DNA of 64,000 nt from Acidisphaera sp. GTDB lineage: Bacteria > Pseudomonadota > Alphaproteobacteria > Acetobacterales > Acetobacteraceae. Where the stretch lies: the NCBI GenBank assembly GCA_019240635.1, contig JAFAYA010000040.1, positions 1 to 64,000 on the forward strand, written 5' to 3'. Shown here piece after piece: positions 16,257-24,881 of the stretch (position 1 is the first letter of the stretch; the number at the start of each line of letters is the position of its first letter). Position numbers and translations under genes: made by a program. The notes beneath the pieces are model-generated. The model did no database searches. It was not told where the DNA came from and saw only the letters and a program-made list of their open reading frames with translations.

Positions 16257-17215
16257 GCCAGGCTCCGGTTGATCATTGTGCGCATCACCAGCAGCCCCGC
16301 GCCGAGCGAGCCGATCGCCGCCCCGAGGATGTGCTCGCCTGCGGTCGTCGTGAACAGCACGGCGATGTAGCTCGGGTTGAGCACCCACAGCGCCAGTCCG
16401 GTCAGCACCGGCAGCGCCGCCAGGATGCCAGCACTGGTCCGCGCCTCCGAGGCGAGCGCGCGTCCGCGCGACTTCAGCGCCACCCGCTTGCGGATGACGT
16501 CGGCGAGGTTCTCGAGCGTCTCGGCGAGGCCGCCGCCGGTCTGGCTCTGCAGCGCGAGCGCGGTCGCAAAGAAGCGGTATTCCGGCAGGTTGTTGCGTCC
16601 GCCCATTTCGCGCAGCGCCTCGTCGAGCGGCCTGCCGATCGCCAGCTGGTCGGCGAGCTTACCGAACTCAGTGGCGGTCGGATCGACGCTCTCGCGCGCC
16701 ACGATGCGGATCGATTCGGCGACCGGGATGCCCACCCGCACCGAGCGCACGATCATCGCCAGCGCGTCCGGGAACTGGCGGTAGAGGATGTTGGTGCGCC
16801 GCCCTTCGAACCACTTGAAGGCGAAGCGGCTGACGCCGATCCAGATCACCGGCAAGGCCGCATACCCGAACACGCCGAGCATGCCGACCAGCACGCCCAT
16901 CGCCGCGCGCGCCGCCCCGGCGGCGACGCCAAGCACCAGCCACCATTTCACGGGGTAGTGGTCCTGGCGCCCCGGGTCGAAGCCGAACAGGGCGGCGCCG
17001 GCGCGCGCCAGGCTGTCCTTCGGCAAGGCGTTGGCCAGCCGCAGCAGCGAGGGCTCCTCGACCGGCCGCGCGCGTGCATAGGTGCTGCAGATCGCGTTCA
17101 ACCGCCGGCGGTAGCGGTCCTGCCGCTGCTGCGCGCGCAGCACCAGCCAGAAGCAGAGGCTCAGTCCGGCGAGCCCGACGAACGACCAGAGCAGCAGGGT
17201 GGTCAGCCGCCCCAT
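16253..17215 (-). CDS. tadB: Tad inner-membrane platform protein TadB
   Basis: A 320-residue T2SSF-domain membrane protein. It has N-terminal TM segments, a basic stretch QRQDRYRRRLNA, and the core FPDALAMIVRSVRVGIPVAESIRIVARE with QTGGGLAETLENLADVIRKR, and ends with two TM helices. It pairs with TadC. The start at 17215 overlaps the cpaF stop by one base. Length and domain order are normal for the family. Confidence 0.9.
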   Translation of the reverse strand: MGRLTTLLLWSFVGLAGLSLCFWLVLRAQQRQDRYRRRLNAICSTYARARPVEEPSLLRLANALPKDSLARAGAALFGFDPGRQDHYPVKWWLVLGVAAGAARAAMGVLVGMLGVFGYAALPVIWIGVSRFAFKWFEGRRTNILYRQFPDALAMIVRSVRVGIPVAESIRIVARESVDPTATEFGKLADQLAIGRPLDEALREMGGRNNLPEYRFFATALALQSQTGGGLAETLENLADVIRKRVALKSRGRALASEARTSAGILAALPVLTGLALWVLNPSYIAVLFTTTAGEHILGAAIGSLGAGLLVMRTMINRSLA

Positions 17216-18591
17216 CAGTGGCTCGCCTCCTCCAGCGCCGCGAGCCAGGCGCGGTCCAGGCCGAAATAGGAGAGCCGGTCGAGGAAGCTCGGCCGCGCGT
17301 GGCTGGTGCGGTAGCGGCCGTGCAGCTTGCCGTCCATGCTCTCGCCCTCGACATCGAAGAGGAAGATGTCGTTGAGGATGACGACCTCGCCCTCCATGCC
17401 GCAGAGCTCGGTGACCTGCGTTACCCGCCGGCCGCCGTCGCGCTGGCGCTCGACCTGCACGATCACGTCCACCGCGCCGACGATCTGCGTGCGGATGGCG
17501 CGCGCCGACAGGCCGAGATTGCCCATCATCACCATATTCTCGATGCGGGTCAGCGCATCGCGCGTGGTGTTGGAGTGGATAGTGGACATGCTGCCGTCAT
17601 GGCCGGTGTTCATCGCCTGCAGCATGTCGAACGCCTCGGCGCCGCGCACCTCGCCGATGATGATGCGGTCGGGCCGCATGCGCAGCGCGTTGCGCACGAG
17701 GTCGCGCTGCGTCACCTCGCCGCGACCTTCCAGGCTCGACGGCCGCGTCTCCATGCGCACCACGTGCGGCTGCTGGAACTGCAGCTCGGCCGCGTCCTCG
17801 ACGGTGATGATGCGCTCGCCGTGGTCGATCAGCCGCGACATCGCGTTCATCAGCGTGGTCTTGCCCGAGCCGGTGCCGCCCGAGATGATGATGTTGAGCC
17901 GGCAGCGCGCGGCGATCTCGAGGATGCGCGCGACCGGGGGGGTCAGCGAGCCGTACTGGATCAGCTTGGCGAAATCGATGACCTTGCGCGAGAACTTGCG
18001 GATCGACAGGTAGGGTCCGTCGAGCGCCAACGGCATGAACACGATGTTGACGCGCGATCCGTCCTTCAGGCGCGCGTCCACCATCGGGCTGGATTCGTCG
18101 ATCCGCCTCCCCACCGCCGCGGCGATGCGCTGGCAGATGTTGGCGACGTGCCCGGAGTCACGGAAGCGCACCTGCGACTGCGTGACCTTGCCGCGGCGCT
18201 CGACGAATACCCGCTCCGGCCCGTTGACCATGATGTCGGTCACCGACTCGTCCTCGAGCAGCGGCTCGAGCGGGCCGAGGCCGAGCATGTCGTTGACCAG
18301 CTCGGCCGCCAGCTCGCGCTGCTCGCGGCCGTTGAGCTGCAAGCGCCTTTCGGTGGCGATCTCGGCGATCAGCCGTTCGACCTCGGCCTCCAGCCGATCG
18401 GGTGGCGTGTTCGCGACGATCGCCGGATCAAGGCGGGTGAGGCAGAGTGTGCGCAGCTCCGTCATCGGCGCGGCGCGGAGCGGCTTGGCCGGCTCGACCG
18501 GCGCCACCTCCACCGGGGGCGCCGGCAGCTCGGGCTCGAGCTCGCCGTCGGCCCGGCGGCGTCCGAAGGCGGGCGGCAGCTTGGTGATCAC
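17215..18591 (-). CDS. cpaF: Tad pilus assembly ATPase CpaF/TadA
   Basis: A 458-residue type II/IV secretion ATPase. A Pro-rich N-terminal tail is followed by the N-domain with VTDIMVNGP, the Walker A GGTGSGKTT at about residues 238-246, the ITVEDAAELQ Walker-B-like/Asp box, and the His box TGHDGSMSTIHSN. CpaF powers Flp pilus extension (and in some species retraction). The GTG start at 18591 overlaps the cpaE stop (GTGA). All catalytic motifs are present. Confidence 0.94.
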   Translation of the reverse strand: MITKLPPAFGRRRADGELEPELPAPPVEVAPVEPAKPLRAAPMTELRTLCLTRLDPAIVANTPPDRLEAEVERLIAEIATERRLQLNGREQRELAAELVNDMLGLGPLEPLLEDESVTDIMVNGPERVFVERRGKVTQSQVRFRDSGHVANICQRIAAAVGRRIDESSPMVDARLKDGSRVNIVFMPLALDGPYLSIRKFSRKVIDFAKLIQYGSLTPPVARILEIAARCRLNIIISGGTGSGKTTLMNAMSRLIDHGERIITVEDAAELQFQQPHVVRMETRPSSLEGRGEVTQRDLVRNALRMRPDRIIIGEVRGAEAFDMLQAMNTGHDGSMSTIHSNTTRDALTRIENMVMMGNLGLSARAIRTQIVGAVDVIVQVERQRDGGRRVTQVTELCGMEGEVVILNDIFLFDVEGESMDGKLHGRYRTSHARPSFLDRLSYFGLDRAWLAALEEASH

Positions 18592-19859
18592 TTCCTCAGG
18601 CCGAACAGGCGCCGGCGCGGCCGCTGCTCACGCAGCAGGTCCTTGCTCGACCCCATCGAGGAATCCAGCAGCCGGACGAAGGCCACTTCCCGCGCGAGGT
18701 CCACCAGCCCCTGGCGGAACGGTCCCTTCTGGCCGGCTTCGGGTTCGCCCATGCTGGCGGCGTTGCCGAGCTGGCGCGGCAGGTAGGGGATGCAGACGTC
18801 CGGCTTCATCTTCAGCGCCTGCTCGACCTGGGCGCGGCTCAGCCCTCCCGGCAGGCCGAGGCGGTTCAGTACCAGGACGGCGCGGCGCGGCTGCGTCGGC
18901 CCGCTCGGCAGGCCGAGCAGGCGCAGCGTCTCGCGCACCGCGGCGAGGGTGGGCTCCATCACCAGCACCCGCTGATGCGCGCCGTCCAGCAGGTCGCGGT
19001 AGAAGGCCAGCGGCGCGAACGGCACGTCGGCGACGACGAAGTTGTAGCGCCGGCGCAGCGCGTCCAGCAGCCGGCCCGCGGCTCCCGCCACATAGGTGGG
19101 CTGATCGCCCAGCCGCTCCTCCCCCGCCAGCACGTGCAGCCGGTCGGCCACCGGCTGGGCCGCACGCTCGACGAACAGCTCGTCGATGCGTTGCGGCGCC
19201 TCCACCGCCGTGCGCAGGCCGGAGCCGGTCTTCGCGTCCAGCAGCATCGCCGCGTTGCCGGTGTGCAGGTTGGGGTCGAGCAGCACCGTATGGCGGCGTG
19301 CCGCCACGCCGAAATACCAGGCGAGATGGGCCGCGATGGTGGTCGCGCCCACGCCGCCGCGGGCGCCGGTGACGGTCACCACCCGCCCGCCATGCACCGC
19401 CTCCTGCTGCGCCGCCTGCGGCTGCACCAGCGGCCCGAAATAGCGCGCCACCATGTCGCGGGTCAGCGGCTTGTACAGGTATTCGAGGGCGCCCAGCCCG
19501 CGCGTGACCTGCCGATAGAAGTTCACGTTCTCCTGGTCGCCGACCACCAGCACGCGGACGTCCGGCTCGACGACATCCGAGAGGTTGGCGAGCGCGGTCA
19601 GCGGCTGCTCCTCGCCCGACACGTCGACGATCAGGATTTTTGGCGTCGGCGTCTTGTGCAGCGTCGCGACCGCCGCGCGCACGTTGCCACGGCGCACGTC
19701 CAGACCCTGGGGTGCCGCGTCCACCAGGACCTCGCGCAGCACCGCCTCGGTCTCCGGGTCGGTGACGAAGGCGAGCAGGTACGGTCGGTCGTGCCGCCCG
19801 ACGGCGGAGGCTTCGACCGCCGGCGCGGCGCCGGCGGAGAGAACGTCGTTGTCGGCCAT
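18588..19859 (-). CDS. cpaE: Tad localisation protein CpaE/TadZ
   Basis: A 423-residue protein. An N-terminal receiver-like domain (residues about 25-140, ILIVDVSGE and VLVVGDQENVNFYRQ) is followed by a MinD/ParA-like ATPase domain with the deviant Walker A TGARGGVGATTIA near residue 165. The usual lysine at the last position of the P-loop is replaced here by Ala-Thr-Thr (GVGATT rather than GKGGVGKT), as in many TadZ proteins. It places the pilus machinery at the pole or membrane focus. The ATG at 19859 overlaps the cpaD-like stop (TGATG). Confidence 0.9.
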   Translation of the reverse strand: MADNDVLSAGAAPAVEASAVGRHDRPYLLAFVTDPETEAVLREVLVDAAPQGLDVRRGNVRAAVATLHKTPTPKILIVDVSGEEQPLTALANLSDVVEPDVRVLVVGDQENVNFYRQVTRGLGALEYLYKPLTRDMVARYFGPLVQPQAAQQEAVHGGRVVTVTGARGGVGATTIAAHLAWYFGVAARRHTVLLDPNLHTGNAAMLLDAKTGSGLRTAVEAPQRIDELFVERAAQPVADRLHVLAGEERLGDQPTYVAGAAGRLLDALRRRYNFVVADVPFAPLAFYRDLLDGAHQRVLVMEPTLAAVRETLRLLGLPSGPTQPRRAVLVLNRLGLPGGLSRAQVEQALKMKPDVCIPYLPRQLGNAASMGEPEAGQKGPFRQGLVDLAREVAFVRLLDSSMGSSKDLLREQRPRRRLFGLRK

Positions 19860-20200
19860 CAGGGTGCCTGCTCCGCGCCGCCGCCGGAGGACGAGCCGCC
19901 GCCACCGCCGCCGCCGCCGATCTGCACGATCGAGGTGTCCGGCAGCGCCTTGACCTGGTCGCGCCGCAGCCGCCCAACGGCGGCGGCGGCGGCCTGCCCG
20001 TCCGCGCCGGGCATGCCGCGGCCACGGGCGAAGTCCAGCGGATTGGCCGCCTCGGCGGCGCGGTCGATCGTGTTCGCCTGGTTCGGGCGCCACAGCCCCG
20101 GCGCCTTGTAGGGATCGGTGATGTCGCAGCCCGCCAGCGCGATCGGCGCCAGCAGGGCGACGGGGAGCAGCACCCTGACCGTCATGGCTCGGGCCATCAT
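19859..20200 (-). CDS. cpaD: Short CpaD-like Tad lipoprotein
   Basis: A protein of about 113 residues between cpaC and cpaE. Its signal ends in the lipobox ALAGC. It then reads DITDPYKAPGLWRPNQANTI, with ANPLDFARGRG, recalling the C-terminal (N-x-A...A-x-P-x-D-x-x-x-x-R) region of CpaD, and ends in a Gly/Ser run. Classical CpaD is about 200 residues, so this is a minimal version lacking the N-terminal repeat region. Several in-frame ATGs exist (20200, 20197, 20185); GGGGCGAG precedes the first two. CpaD lipoproteins assist secretin assembly. Identity rests mainly on gene order and the short motif. Confidence 0.65.
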   Translation of the reverse strand: MMARAMTVRVLLPVALLAPIALAGCDITDPYKAPGLWRPNQANTIDRAAEAANPLDFARGRGMPGADGQAAAAAVGRLRRDQVKALPDTSIVQIGGGGGGGGSSSGGGAEQAP

Positions 20201-20211
20201 GGCTCGCCCCC

Positions 20212-21744
20212 TCACTGCACGATAAATCCAGCCGAGCCCGGGATGCGCGCGACCGCCCGCGTCGCCCGCGTCGGCGGCCCGCCGCCGATCTGGCGCAGCA
20301 GCAGCAGCCGCTCGAGATCGTTCGGCACGACGTAGCCGTCGGTCGGCAGGCTCACCGCACTCGGACTGCTGATCGGATTGACGACGTAGGGCGTCACCAC
20401 GATCACCAGCTCGGTCTCGTTGCGCTGGAAGCTGCTCGACCGGAACAGCGCGCCGATGATCGGAATTTCGCCCAGCCACGGCAGCGCGTTGGCGTCCTGC
20501 GTCGTGGTGTCGGAGAGCAGGCCGGCGATGGCGAAGGTCTGGCCGCTGCCGAGCGTCACCGTGGTGTCGGCGCGCCGCACCGTCAGTGCCGGGATCTGCA
20601 GGCTGGCGTTGCCGGCCTGCAGCTGCACCGCGCCCTGGCTGGTAAGCTGGCTCACCTCCGGCCGCACGCGCAGGCTGATGCGCCCGTCGCTCAGCACCGT
20701 CGGCACGAAGGCCAGCGAGATGCCGTACTGCTTGAACTCGACCGAAACCTCGTTGTTCTGCTGGCTGATCGGGATCGGGAACTCGCCGCCGACCAGGAAG
20801 CTCGCGGTCTCGCCGCTCATCGCGGTCAGGGTCGGCTCGGCCAGCACATGCACCAGCTCGTCGGTCGCCAGCGCGTCGATGATGGTGCTGAGGTTGACGC
20901 CCTTGTTGGCGTACGACACGCCGATCGCCGTCGCCGCCGTCGCCGCCGTCGCCAGGCCGTTGCTGGTCGCGGCGCTCAGCGCGTATTTGCCGATCGTGCC
21001 CATCGCCGTCCAGTTCACGCCGAGCTCGCGCACCACCGAGCGCGACATCTCGGCGATGCGCACGCGCAGGCTGACCTGCACCGGCGCGGTGACCGCGAGC
21101 TGGTTGCTCAGCGTCTGGTGCGGCTGGAGGTAGCCGCGCACGATCGACGCCGCCTCGTCGGCCTGGCCGGGACTGGCGACGCTGCCGGTCAGCGCGAGGC
21201 CGTTCGGCGTCGCCTGCACGCGCACGTTGCTGCCCGGCAGCTGGCGGCGCAGCGTCGTGCCGACCTCGGCGGCGGCGTAGCTGGACGGCCGCACCGTCAC
21301 CTCATACTGGGCGATGATCTTGCCGGCGGAATCCATCGCCGCCACCGTCGTCCGCCCGGGTGCGACGCCGAACACGAACAGGCTGGTCGGGCTGGCCGGC
21401 CGCACCTCCACCACCTTGGGATCGGCGGCGAACACGCTGGCGGCGGCGCCGGCGAGGTTGACCACCTGCCCGCTGCCGGCCTCGATCGACACGCCGCGGC
21501 CGGACGGCGAGATCGAGTTGCGGCGCGCCGGCGCGAAGTCGGCGGGCGGCAATCCCGGTGCCGCGCCGAGGGCCGGGGCGCTGGGCGGGGGGCTGGTGAG
21601 CGGGGTAGCCGGAGCACTCGCCGGGTCACCCGCCGGGTCACCCGCCGTCGTGGGGCTCGCCGCGGCGGCGGCGGTCTGGGCGCGGGCCGGCGCCAGCGGC
21701 GCCAGCGCGAGCAGCAGCAGGACGGCGTGTCGCGCGCATGTCAT
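20212..21744 (-). CDS. cpaC: Tad outer-membrane secretin CpaC/RcpA
   Basis: A 510-residue protein with a signal peptide (LLLLALAPLAPARAQ). After a Pro/Ala-rich linker comes the N-terminal secretin/BON-like region, GSGQVVNLAGAAASVFAADPKVVEV and FVFGVAPGRTTV. The C-terminal secretin domain contains VLAEPTLTAMSGETASFLVGGEFPIP and VRPEVSQL, and ends with GLLSDTTTQDANALPWLGEIPIIGALFR, the hallmark of type II/IVb secretins. It forms the outer-membrane channel for the Flp pilus. Overlaps the cpaB stop by four bases. Confidence 0.93.
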   Translation of the reverse strand: MTCARHAVLLLLALAPLAPARAQTAAAAASPTTAGDPAGDPASAPATPLTSPPPSAPALGAAPGLPPADFAPARRNSISPSGRGVSIEAGSGQVVNLAGAAASVFAADPKVVEVRPASPTSLFVFGVAPGRTTVAAMDSAGKIIAQYEVTVRPSSYAAAEVGTTLRRQLPGSNVRVQATPNGLALTGSVASPGQADEAASIVRGYLQPHQTLSNQLAVTAPVQVSLRVRIAEMSRSVVRELGVNWTAMGTIGKYALSAATSNGLATAATAATAIGVSYANKGVNLSTIIDALATDELVHVLAEPTLTAMSGETASFLVGGEFPIPISQQNNEVSVEFKQYGISLAFVPTVLSDGRISLRVRPEVSQLTSQGAVQLQAGNASLQIPALTVRRADTTVTLGSGQTFAIAGLLSDTTTQDANALPWLGEIPIIGALFRSSSFQRNETELVIVVTPYVVNPISSPSAVSLPTDGYVVPNDLERLLLLRQIGGGPPTRATRAVARIPGSAGFIVQ

Positions 21745-22625
21745 TGGAAATGGAATTCCTTTCCATCCTGGTTGCCGGTGAACACCTTCACGGTGCCGGC
21801 TCCGCCGCCGTTCTGGCGGGTCTCGTTCAGGGCGGGCGAAACGTCGCCCGCCCAGGTGATGACGGGCGCCACCGGGCCGGGCGTGGCCGGCGCGCCGGCC
21901 ACGAGCGACGCGGCCGGGCCGTGCTCGGCCGAGCGCACGACCAGCGACAGCGGCCCGAGCTTGGCGGCGACCGTCACCTCCTCGGCCTGCGGCCCGGTGA
22001 CCTCCAGGGTGGCGGTCCGCGCGGTCCGCTGGTCGGAGCCCTCGGGCGAAACCCCCTGCACGAGCTGCTGGTCGATGGCGATCACCCGCACGTCCGCCAG
22101 CACCGTCTCGCTGGCGATGCGCCGGCCGAGCGGCGCGTTCGGCTGATCGATCGTCTGCGTCAGGATCAGGTCCACCCGGTCGCCCGGCCAGATCAGCCCC
22201 GCACTGCCGCTGATGGCGTCCACGCCGACGGTGATCGCGCGCATGTTCGGGCCGAGCACCGCGGCGAGGAAGCCGTGGTCGCCCGGGCGCATCACGTCGG
22301 TCGGCAGCAGCGGATCGCCGGCACTCAGGCTGCGCCGCACCATCGCGCCGAGCAGGCTGGTGCGCGCCGCCGGCGTATCGGCGCTGGCGCCCACCGGTAC
22401 CTGCGGCTGGTCGATATCCGCCGAGCCCATGTCGTCGGGCTTGAGCAGGCTGCCGGCGCGCAGCGGATGCGCGGCGACGAGCACCTTCTCCTTCACCGGC
22501 GGCGCCGGCGCCGCCGGCTGGTGCATCGCCGCGGTCGGCGGCGGCCGGGTGCTCAGGTAGGCGACCGTGCCGAAGCCGCCCAGACCGAGCGCCATCAAGG
22601 CGAACAGGGCGATGCGCAGCAGCAT
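21741..22625 (-). CDS. cpaB: Tad pilus assembly protein CpaB/RcpC
   Basis: A 294-residue protein with an N-terminal membrane anchor (residues about 4-24). A SAF/AFP-III-like domain follows (VLVAAHPLRAGSLLKPDDM, then GDPLLPTDVMRPGDHGFLAAVLGPNMRAITVGVD), with WPGDRVDLILTQ and DVRVIAIDQQL, all typical of CpaB. It is periplasmic and stabilises the secretin. It lies seven bases after the prepilin peptidase gene. Confidence 0.9.
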   Translation of the reverse strand: MLLRIALFALMALGLGGFGTVAYLSTRPPPTAAMHQPAAPAPPVKEKVLVAAHPLRAGSLLKPDDMGSADIDQPQVPVGASADTPAARTSLLGAMVRRSLSAGDPLLPTDVMRPGDHGFLAAVLGPNMRAITVGVDAISGSAGLIWPGDRVDLILTQTIDQPNAPLGRRIASETVLADVRVIAIDQQLVQGVSPEGSDQRTARTATLEVTGPQAEEVTVAAKLGPLSLVVRSAEHGPAASLVAGAPATPGPVAPVITWAGDVSPALNETRQNGGGAGTVKVFTGNQDGKEFHFQ

Positions 22626-22632
22626 GGCGGCC

Positions 22633-23133
22633 TCACCGGATCAGGAAGGTGAACAGGGCCCCGGCGGCGATCGCCGAGGCGTAGGGCAGCGAGAAGTGCC
22701 GGCGGATCCGCCGCTGCTCGACACGCAGGATGCGCGCCAGGCGCTTCGCCGGCCGCCCCGCGGCGGGCTTCGGCAGCACCCGGCCCAGCAGCAGATAGAC
22801 CGTGGCCAGCCCACCGCCGGCCAGCGCCACCGCGAGCAGCAGGTCCGGCACCAGCCGCGGCGGCACCAGCAGCGCCGCCGCGCCCAGCAGCTTCACGTCG
22901 CCGCCGCCCAGCCAGCCGCCGCGCCAGCACAGCGCCGCCGCGGCGAACACCGCCGCCCCGGCGCCGAGTGCGCCCAGCGCCTGGCCCGCCAGCGCCTGCA
23001 GCGCCAGCCCGACCCCCGCCAGCGCCAGCGACAGCCCGTTGCCGACCACGCGCGCCGCCACGTCCTGCGCGGCGGCACCGATCAGCAGCGCCGCCGCGAG
23101 ACAGTCCAAGGCGATGGCGAGGCCGCCGCTCAC
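22633..23133 (-). CDS. cpaA: Flp prepilin peptidase CpaA/TadV
   Basis: A 166-residue polytopic A24-family aspartic protease. One catalytic Asp is in AAAQDVAARVVGN and the second in GWLGGGDVKLLGA (the G-x-G-D-x-K motif), with several hydrophobic helices. It cleaves the Flp prepilin leader at the inner membrane. The frame is open to a GTG at 23229, but the GTG at 23133 (VSGGLAIALDCLAAALL) places the first helix as in the family and is preferred. It lies between the pilin gene and cpaB. Confidence 0.85.
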   Translation of the reverse strand: MSGGLAIALDCLAAALLIGAAAQDVAARVVGNGLSLALAGVGLALQALAGQALGALGAGAAVFAAAALCWRGGWLGGGDVKLLGAAALLVPPRLVPDLLLAVALAGGGLATVYLLLGRVLPKPAAGRPAKRLARILRVEQRRIRRHFSLPYASAIAAGALFTFLIR

Positions 23134-23316
23134 CGCCGCGCCCCGCCCGCCGCGTTCGTGCCGGCGGAGGCGCCGATGTGCGGCTGCCCCAGACCCGGCG
23201 TCGTGATCCCGTGCTGTTTCATCGGGCACCCGTTTTGGCCGGCCGTCCTGGACCGGACCCGTGGCGGCACCGTGCCGGCCGCTGCGCCCGCCCCGGCGGC
23301 GCGCCGGAAGTTGCGG

Positions 23317-23490
23317 CTAGATTTGTCCGCCGATCGTCGTGAACTTCGAGCTCAGGCTGGTGCCGAGCTGCGACACCGCGGTCACGATCACCGCAGCGAT
23401 CAGCGCCGCGATCAGGCCGTATTCGAGCGCGGTCACCGCTCGCGTATCGGTCTTCAGCTCAAGCCACGCCTTGACGTATTCGATCATCAT
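23317..23490 (-). CDS. flp: Flp/Fap-type (class IVb) pilin
   Basis: A 57-residue major pilin subunit. A short basic leader (MMIEYVKAWLELKTDTR) precedes TALEYGLIAALIAAVIVTAVS, the hydrophobic assembly helix with the invariant Glu-Tyr of Flp pilins, and the tail ends LSSKFTTIGGQI. AAGGAG precedes tandem ATGs at 23490 and 23487; the second has better spacing (seven bases). Processing is expected between Ala and Val in R-A-V-T-A-L-E-Y; position -1 is Ala, not the usual Gly. It is followed by the peptidase gene after a 183-base gap and has a separate upstream region (23491-23656) that could hold its promoter. Confidence 0.93.
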   Translation of the reverse strand: MMIEYVKAWLELKTDTRAVTALEYGLIAALIAAVIVTAVSQLGTSLSSKFTTIGGQI

Positions 23491-23656
23491 CCTGCTCCTT
23501 CGTCCGCACGGCGCCTCGCGCGCTCGCGTGCATTGTTGCCGACGGACTACCGGCGGATTGGTCCGGAAAGAGGACTTTCCTGTTTCCCGACGCGGCCCCG
23601 TCCATTGCAGAACACCACATCCGCCCTTGCAAAACCGTTAACCCGGTTTCGGCTTT

Positions 23657-24427
23657 TCAGCCCGGCCCCGCCGGGGTGAAAACCCGCGGCAGCCGGCCCG
23701 CGCCGCCCGGCCCGGACGCGCGCGAAACCGGCGGGCTGGACGGCGTGTACACGGCAACCGCGGCGGCCCGCGCCGAGATCATGATCACGAAGGGATCGGC
23801 CGGCGGGCTCCGCGGCGCGACGCCGCCAGCGGGGTGCCAGCCGAAGGCGACGCGCTCGCCGTGCCAGTCTGCCGCCACCATGCGCTGATACGGCTCGCCC
23901 CGCTCCGGCACCGCGGAGTGGTAGAGCGCGACCGCCGTGTCCCAGCCGCCGCTCCGCGCATAGAGGCTGCTGAGAAACGCCGCCGCCGCCTGCGCATTGG
24001 CGTCGGGGTCGAAGGCCTGCGCGAGGCTGGCGAAGGCGTCGGGATGGTAGAACAGGTTCATCTGGAAGCAGCCGACATCGATCGACTGCACGCCCTGCGA
24101 GCGCAGCGCCTGCACCGCCGCGATCGCCTCCGCTGCGGAGGCGGCATAGCGCCCCTGGCCGGCGGCGTTGATCGCCCAGGGCCACGCATCCACCCGCCCG
24201 GCGGCGGCGTCGTAGCGCCCGCTCTCGACATGGCCGATCGCGTCCAGCAGGCCGCCCGGCAGGCCCCAGGCGCGCTCCGCGTCGGCCGCCGCGTCGTGGC
24301 AGGTTCGCCCCGCTCCGCTCGCCGCCACCTGGCCGGCCACCAGCCCCCCGGCCACCGCATCCGCGGTGCGCACGAGCAGCACGAGGGACAGGAGCGCGCC
24401 GAGGCGCCAGGCCGGGCTGCGGGGCAT
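23657..24427 (-). CDS. Lytic transglycosylase-like (SLT domain) protein of the Tad locus
   Basis: A 256-residue secreted protein: signal peptide (LGALLSLVLLVRTADAVAG), then an SLT-type fold with the catalytic Glu in LLDAIGHVESGRYD (about residue 69). The supporting motifs WPWAINAAGQGRY, IDVGCFQMNLFYHP and LYHSAVPERGEPYQRMV follow. Such enzymes cleave peptidoglycan glycan strands and would open the wall for the pilus or secretin. The C-terminal about 45 residues are Pro/Gly-rich. It lies between the TadE-like genes and the pilin gene; its ATG overlaps the preceding stop. Confidence 0.85.
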   Translation of the reverse strand: MPRSPAWRLGALLSLVLLVRTADAVAGGLVAGQVAASGAGRTCHDAAADAERAWGLPGGLLDAIGHVESGRYDAAAGRVDAWPWAINAAGQGRYAASAAEAIAAVQALRSQGVQSIDVGCFQMNLFYHPDAFASLAQAFDPDANAQAAAAFLSSLYARSGGWDTAVALYHSAVPERGEPYQRMVAADWHGERVAFGWHPAGGVAPRSPPADPFVIMISARAAAVAVYTPSSPPVSRASGPGGAGRLPRVFTPAGPG

Positions 24428-24855
24428 CAGTTCTGGATCGTGCCCACCGCCTGCGCGGTGAGCGTGATCGCGGCGAAATGCGCGATCGTCGTCATCGGCG
24501 CCCAGGAATAGCTCGCCTGCACGGTCACTTGGCTGCCCGGCGCGTTGCTGCTGCCGGCGTAGGTGACCGTGACCGTGCAGCTCTGCGCATCCGCCGCCCC
24601 CAGCACCGGGGTGACCGCCGCGGTGAAGGCGCTCTGCACGGCGGTCGTGCTGGAGGGGGAGGACGGGCTGCTCGAACTCGAGCCGTGCACGACGGCGTAG
24701 CGCGCCGCCTTGATCACCCCGAGATTGAGCGCGTGCTCGGCGGAGAACAGGCGCCCGAGATCGACCATGCCCATCACCAGGATCAGGAAGGTCAGCGTCG
24801 TGACGGCGAACTCCACGGCCGCCGCGCCGCGCCGGTCGCGCGCCAGGCGGCGCAT
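24427..24855 (-). CDS. tadE: TadE-like pseudopilin
   Basis: A 142-residue protein with a basic N-terminus (MRRLARDRRGAAAVEFAVTT) directly followed by a hydrophobic helix (LTFLILVMGMVDLGRLF). The G-A-A-A-V-E-F motif is the processing and Glu+5 pattern of TadE/TadF pseudopilins, which are matured by the same peptidase as Flp. A Ser/Pro-rich linker and a beta-rich C-terminal part follow. It may prime pilus assembly. Lies 26 bases after the second TadE-like gene. Confidence 0.82.
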   Translation of the reverse strand: MRRLARDRRGAAAVEFAVTTLTFLILVMGMVDLGRLFSAEHALNLGVIKAARYAVVHGSSSSSPSSPSSTTAVQSAFTAAVTPVLGAADAQSCTVTVTYAGSSNAPGSQVTVQASYSWAPMTTIAHFAAITLTAQAVGTIQN

Positions 24856-24881
24856 CGGGCCGCGTCCGCGGGGGGCGGGGG

